Below, one piece after another: positions 18,627 through 19,571 of a stretch of DNA of 19,571 bases. Each line of letters opens with the position of its first letter. Within the stretch, counting starts at the first letter, position 1. A program made the position numbers and the translations under genes. The DNA is from Entophlyctis helioformis. Its lineage: Eukaryota; Chytridiomycota; Chytridiomycetes; Chytridiales; Chytriomycetaceae. The stretch lies in assembly GCA_025526915.1 (NCBI GenBank), contig JAHLKH010000331.1, forward strand, positions 1 through 19,571, written 5' to 3'. The notes beneath the pieces were generated by a model. The model was not told where the DNA came from. It made no database searches and worked only from the letters and a program-made list of their open reading frames with translations.

Positions 18627-19571
18627 TCAAAAGTCCATGTCCTCCTCCTCATCGTCAAGCTCGCCGTCGAAAATGCCCTTGGCAAGCTTGCGCTCCTCCT
18701 CGAGCAGCTCGTTGGCCTTGGAAAGCTCCTTGCGATGCGCGTCGCTCGGGAACCGCAGCGCCTTGACCGACTCGTTGTGCAGGTTGAGGCAGAAACTGAT
18801 GCGCTGGTGGAAGGCTCCCTGCGGCTCGTTGGTCGAGTAGAGATCCACATTTTCCTGTAAAAGGCGAATTCTATGATGAGCGTCACTGAATGGCATGGCA
18901 GTCTGGCTCGCATCAACTCACGTTGGACTTCATGAAGCCCTTCTCGTGGTCAATCGAGGCATCAATGACACCATCGCGGATAGCCTATGAGAGGACATGG
19001 GTCAGTTGGGCAGCACAGGCAAAGCAAGTAAAGTGGCAGGCTGCAGCAATAATCCAACCTTGGCAACAATATATTCGGCATCCTCCTCGCTGTCGAGCTG
19101 CAGCTTGATGCAGATGTCGCGGAGCGAGATGCGCGAGTAGGCGAGCGAAATGCGGCGCACACCGGCCTTGATGACGTTGTGGCGCAGACGCAGAATGAGC
19201 GACAGGTTCTTGTCGTTGCGGAACACGGCGCCATACGTCGCCAGAGCCTCTTGGAACTTGGCAAGGTCACCAATGCGCACGGCCTGGGTAATGCACAGAT
19301 ACGGCACCAGAGCCTTGCGGAGCGTGGGCTCGCGGAACGTTGAGCGCTCGGGGATCTCGCCCATCAGCAGCTGCACAATGATCGCAAGCTTGGTGACCTG
19401 GATTCAGACAGAAGAGCGTGATTGGGCGGTGCGGGTGTCAGTGGACAGCCCAGATCGAGTAAAGAGTGGATCAAGTACCCTACCGTCTGTTGAAAGCCAG
19501 CAGCAAAGTCGCTCTGGGGAGCCTTGCGGATGGCCTGAAGCAGGTGGCGGTGGGACGTGGAGTAGTCGAGC
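18627..19571 (-). CDS. RPN3: 26S proteasome regulatory subunit Rpn3 (PSMD3), 5' truncated by window edge
   Basis: Rpn3 is a PCI-domain scaffold of the 19S lid of the 26S proteasome. Exons on the minus strand are 19484-19571 (continuing past the window), 19059-19397, 18922-18984 and 18627-18854, all in phase 0 with GT-AG introns of 67-86 nt. The protein reads [15 protein letters not shown], then [18 protein letters not shown], the PCI stretch ([20 protein letters not shown], then [19 protein letters not shown]), and the very conserved [19 protein letters not shown]. It closes with a Glu/Asp-rich tail ending DEEEDMDF. There are no frame breaks. It is transcribed in the same direction as the MARVEL-like gene, with 138 bp between them. 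Confidence 0.95.

Noticed and set aside
1..19571. tRNA, rRNA, riboswitch or CRISPR features
   Set aside because: I looked for cloverleaf arms, rRNA core words and spaced direct repeats and saw none that I could support.

Overview
The window is eukaryotic nuclear DNA, most likely from an early-diverging (zoosporic-type) fungus. Its genes carry short GT-AG introns, mostly 46-230 nt. The recognisable proteins are a Kha1-type cation/H+ antiporter with a long cytosolic tail, a fungal cysteine synthase, a HeH/LEM Src1-type inner nuclear membrane protein and the proteasome subunit Rpn3. The phylum is inferred from gene content only; no marker gene fixes it.

Layout. 1-2757 (+): 3' part of the antiporter gene. 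2889-4472 (-): cysteine synthase, convergent with the antiporter. 4501-12024 (-): one very large intron-rich gene of about 20 exons and roughly 1,900 residues. It opens with an XPG/FEN1-type 5' nuclease domain and ends with a Fanzor/TnpB-type RuvC nuclease and zinc ribbon. 12025-12712: a bidirectional promoter with three 28-bp CCAAT repeats. 12713 to about 14500 (+): a divergent multi-exon gene that I do not recognise and that looks broken in places. 14708-17641 (+): Src1/Heh1 homologue. 17717 to about 18488 (-): a putative four-pass MARVEL-like membrane protein. 18627-19571 (-): the 3' two-fifths or so of RPN3, cut by the window edge.

The main point of interest is the block at about 4.5-14.5 kb. 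It lies between two housekeeping genes that face away from each other (cysteine synthase and SRC1). It is much poorer in CpG and richer in TpG/CpA than its flanks, and it carries a divergent gene pair sharing one promoter. I read it as an acquired mobile element, or a former one, whose large protein joins two unrelated nuclease folds: a FEN1-like PIN fold and an RNA-guided-type RuvC fold. I know of no described Fanzor with an N-terminal FEN1 module. The fusion rests on a continuous spliced reading frame read by eye; a transcript would settle it.

Several conserved genes contain single-base frame breaks. The 5' half of the antiporter has about four apparent +1 insertions. SRC1, the MARVEL-like gene and the divergent accessory gene have -1 deletions, often in homopolymers. 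Cysteine synthase and RPN3 have none. I read most of these as uncorrected sequencing errors, with real decay possible in the accessory gene, which also has an in-frame TAG.
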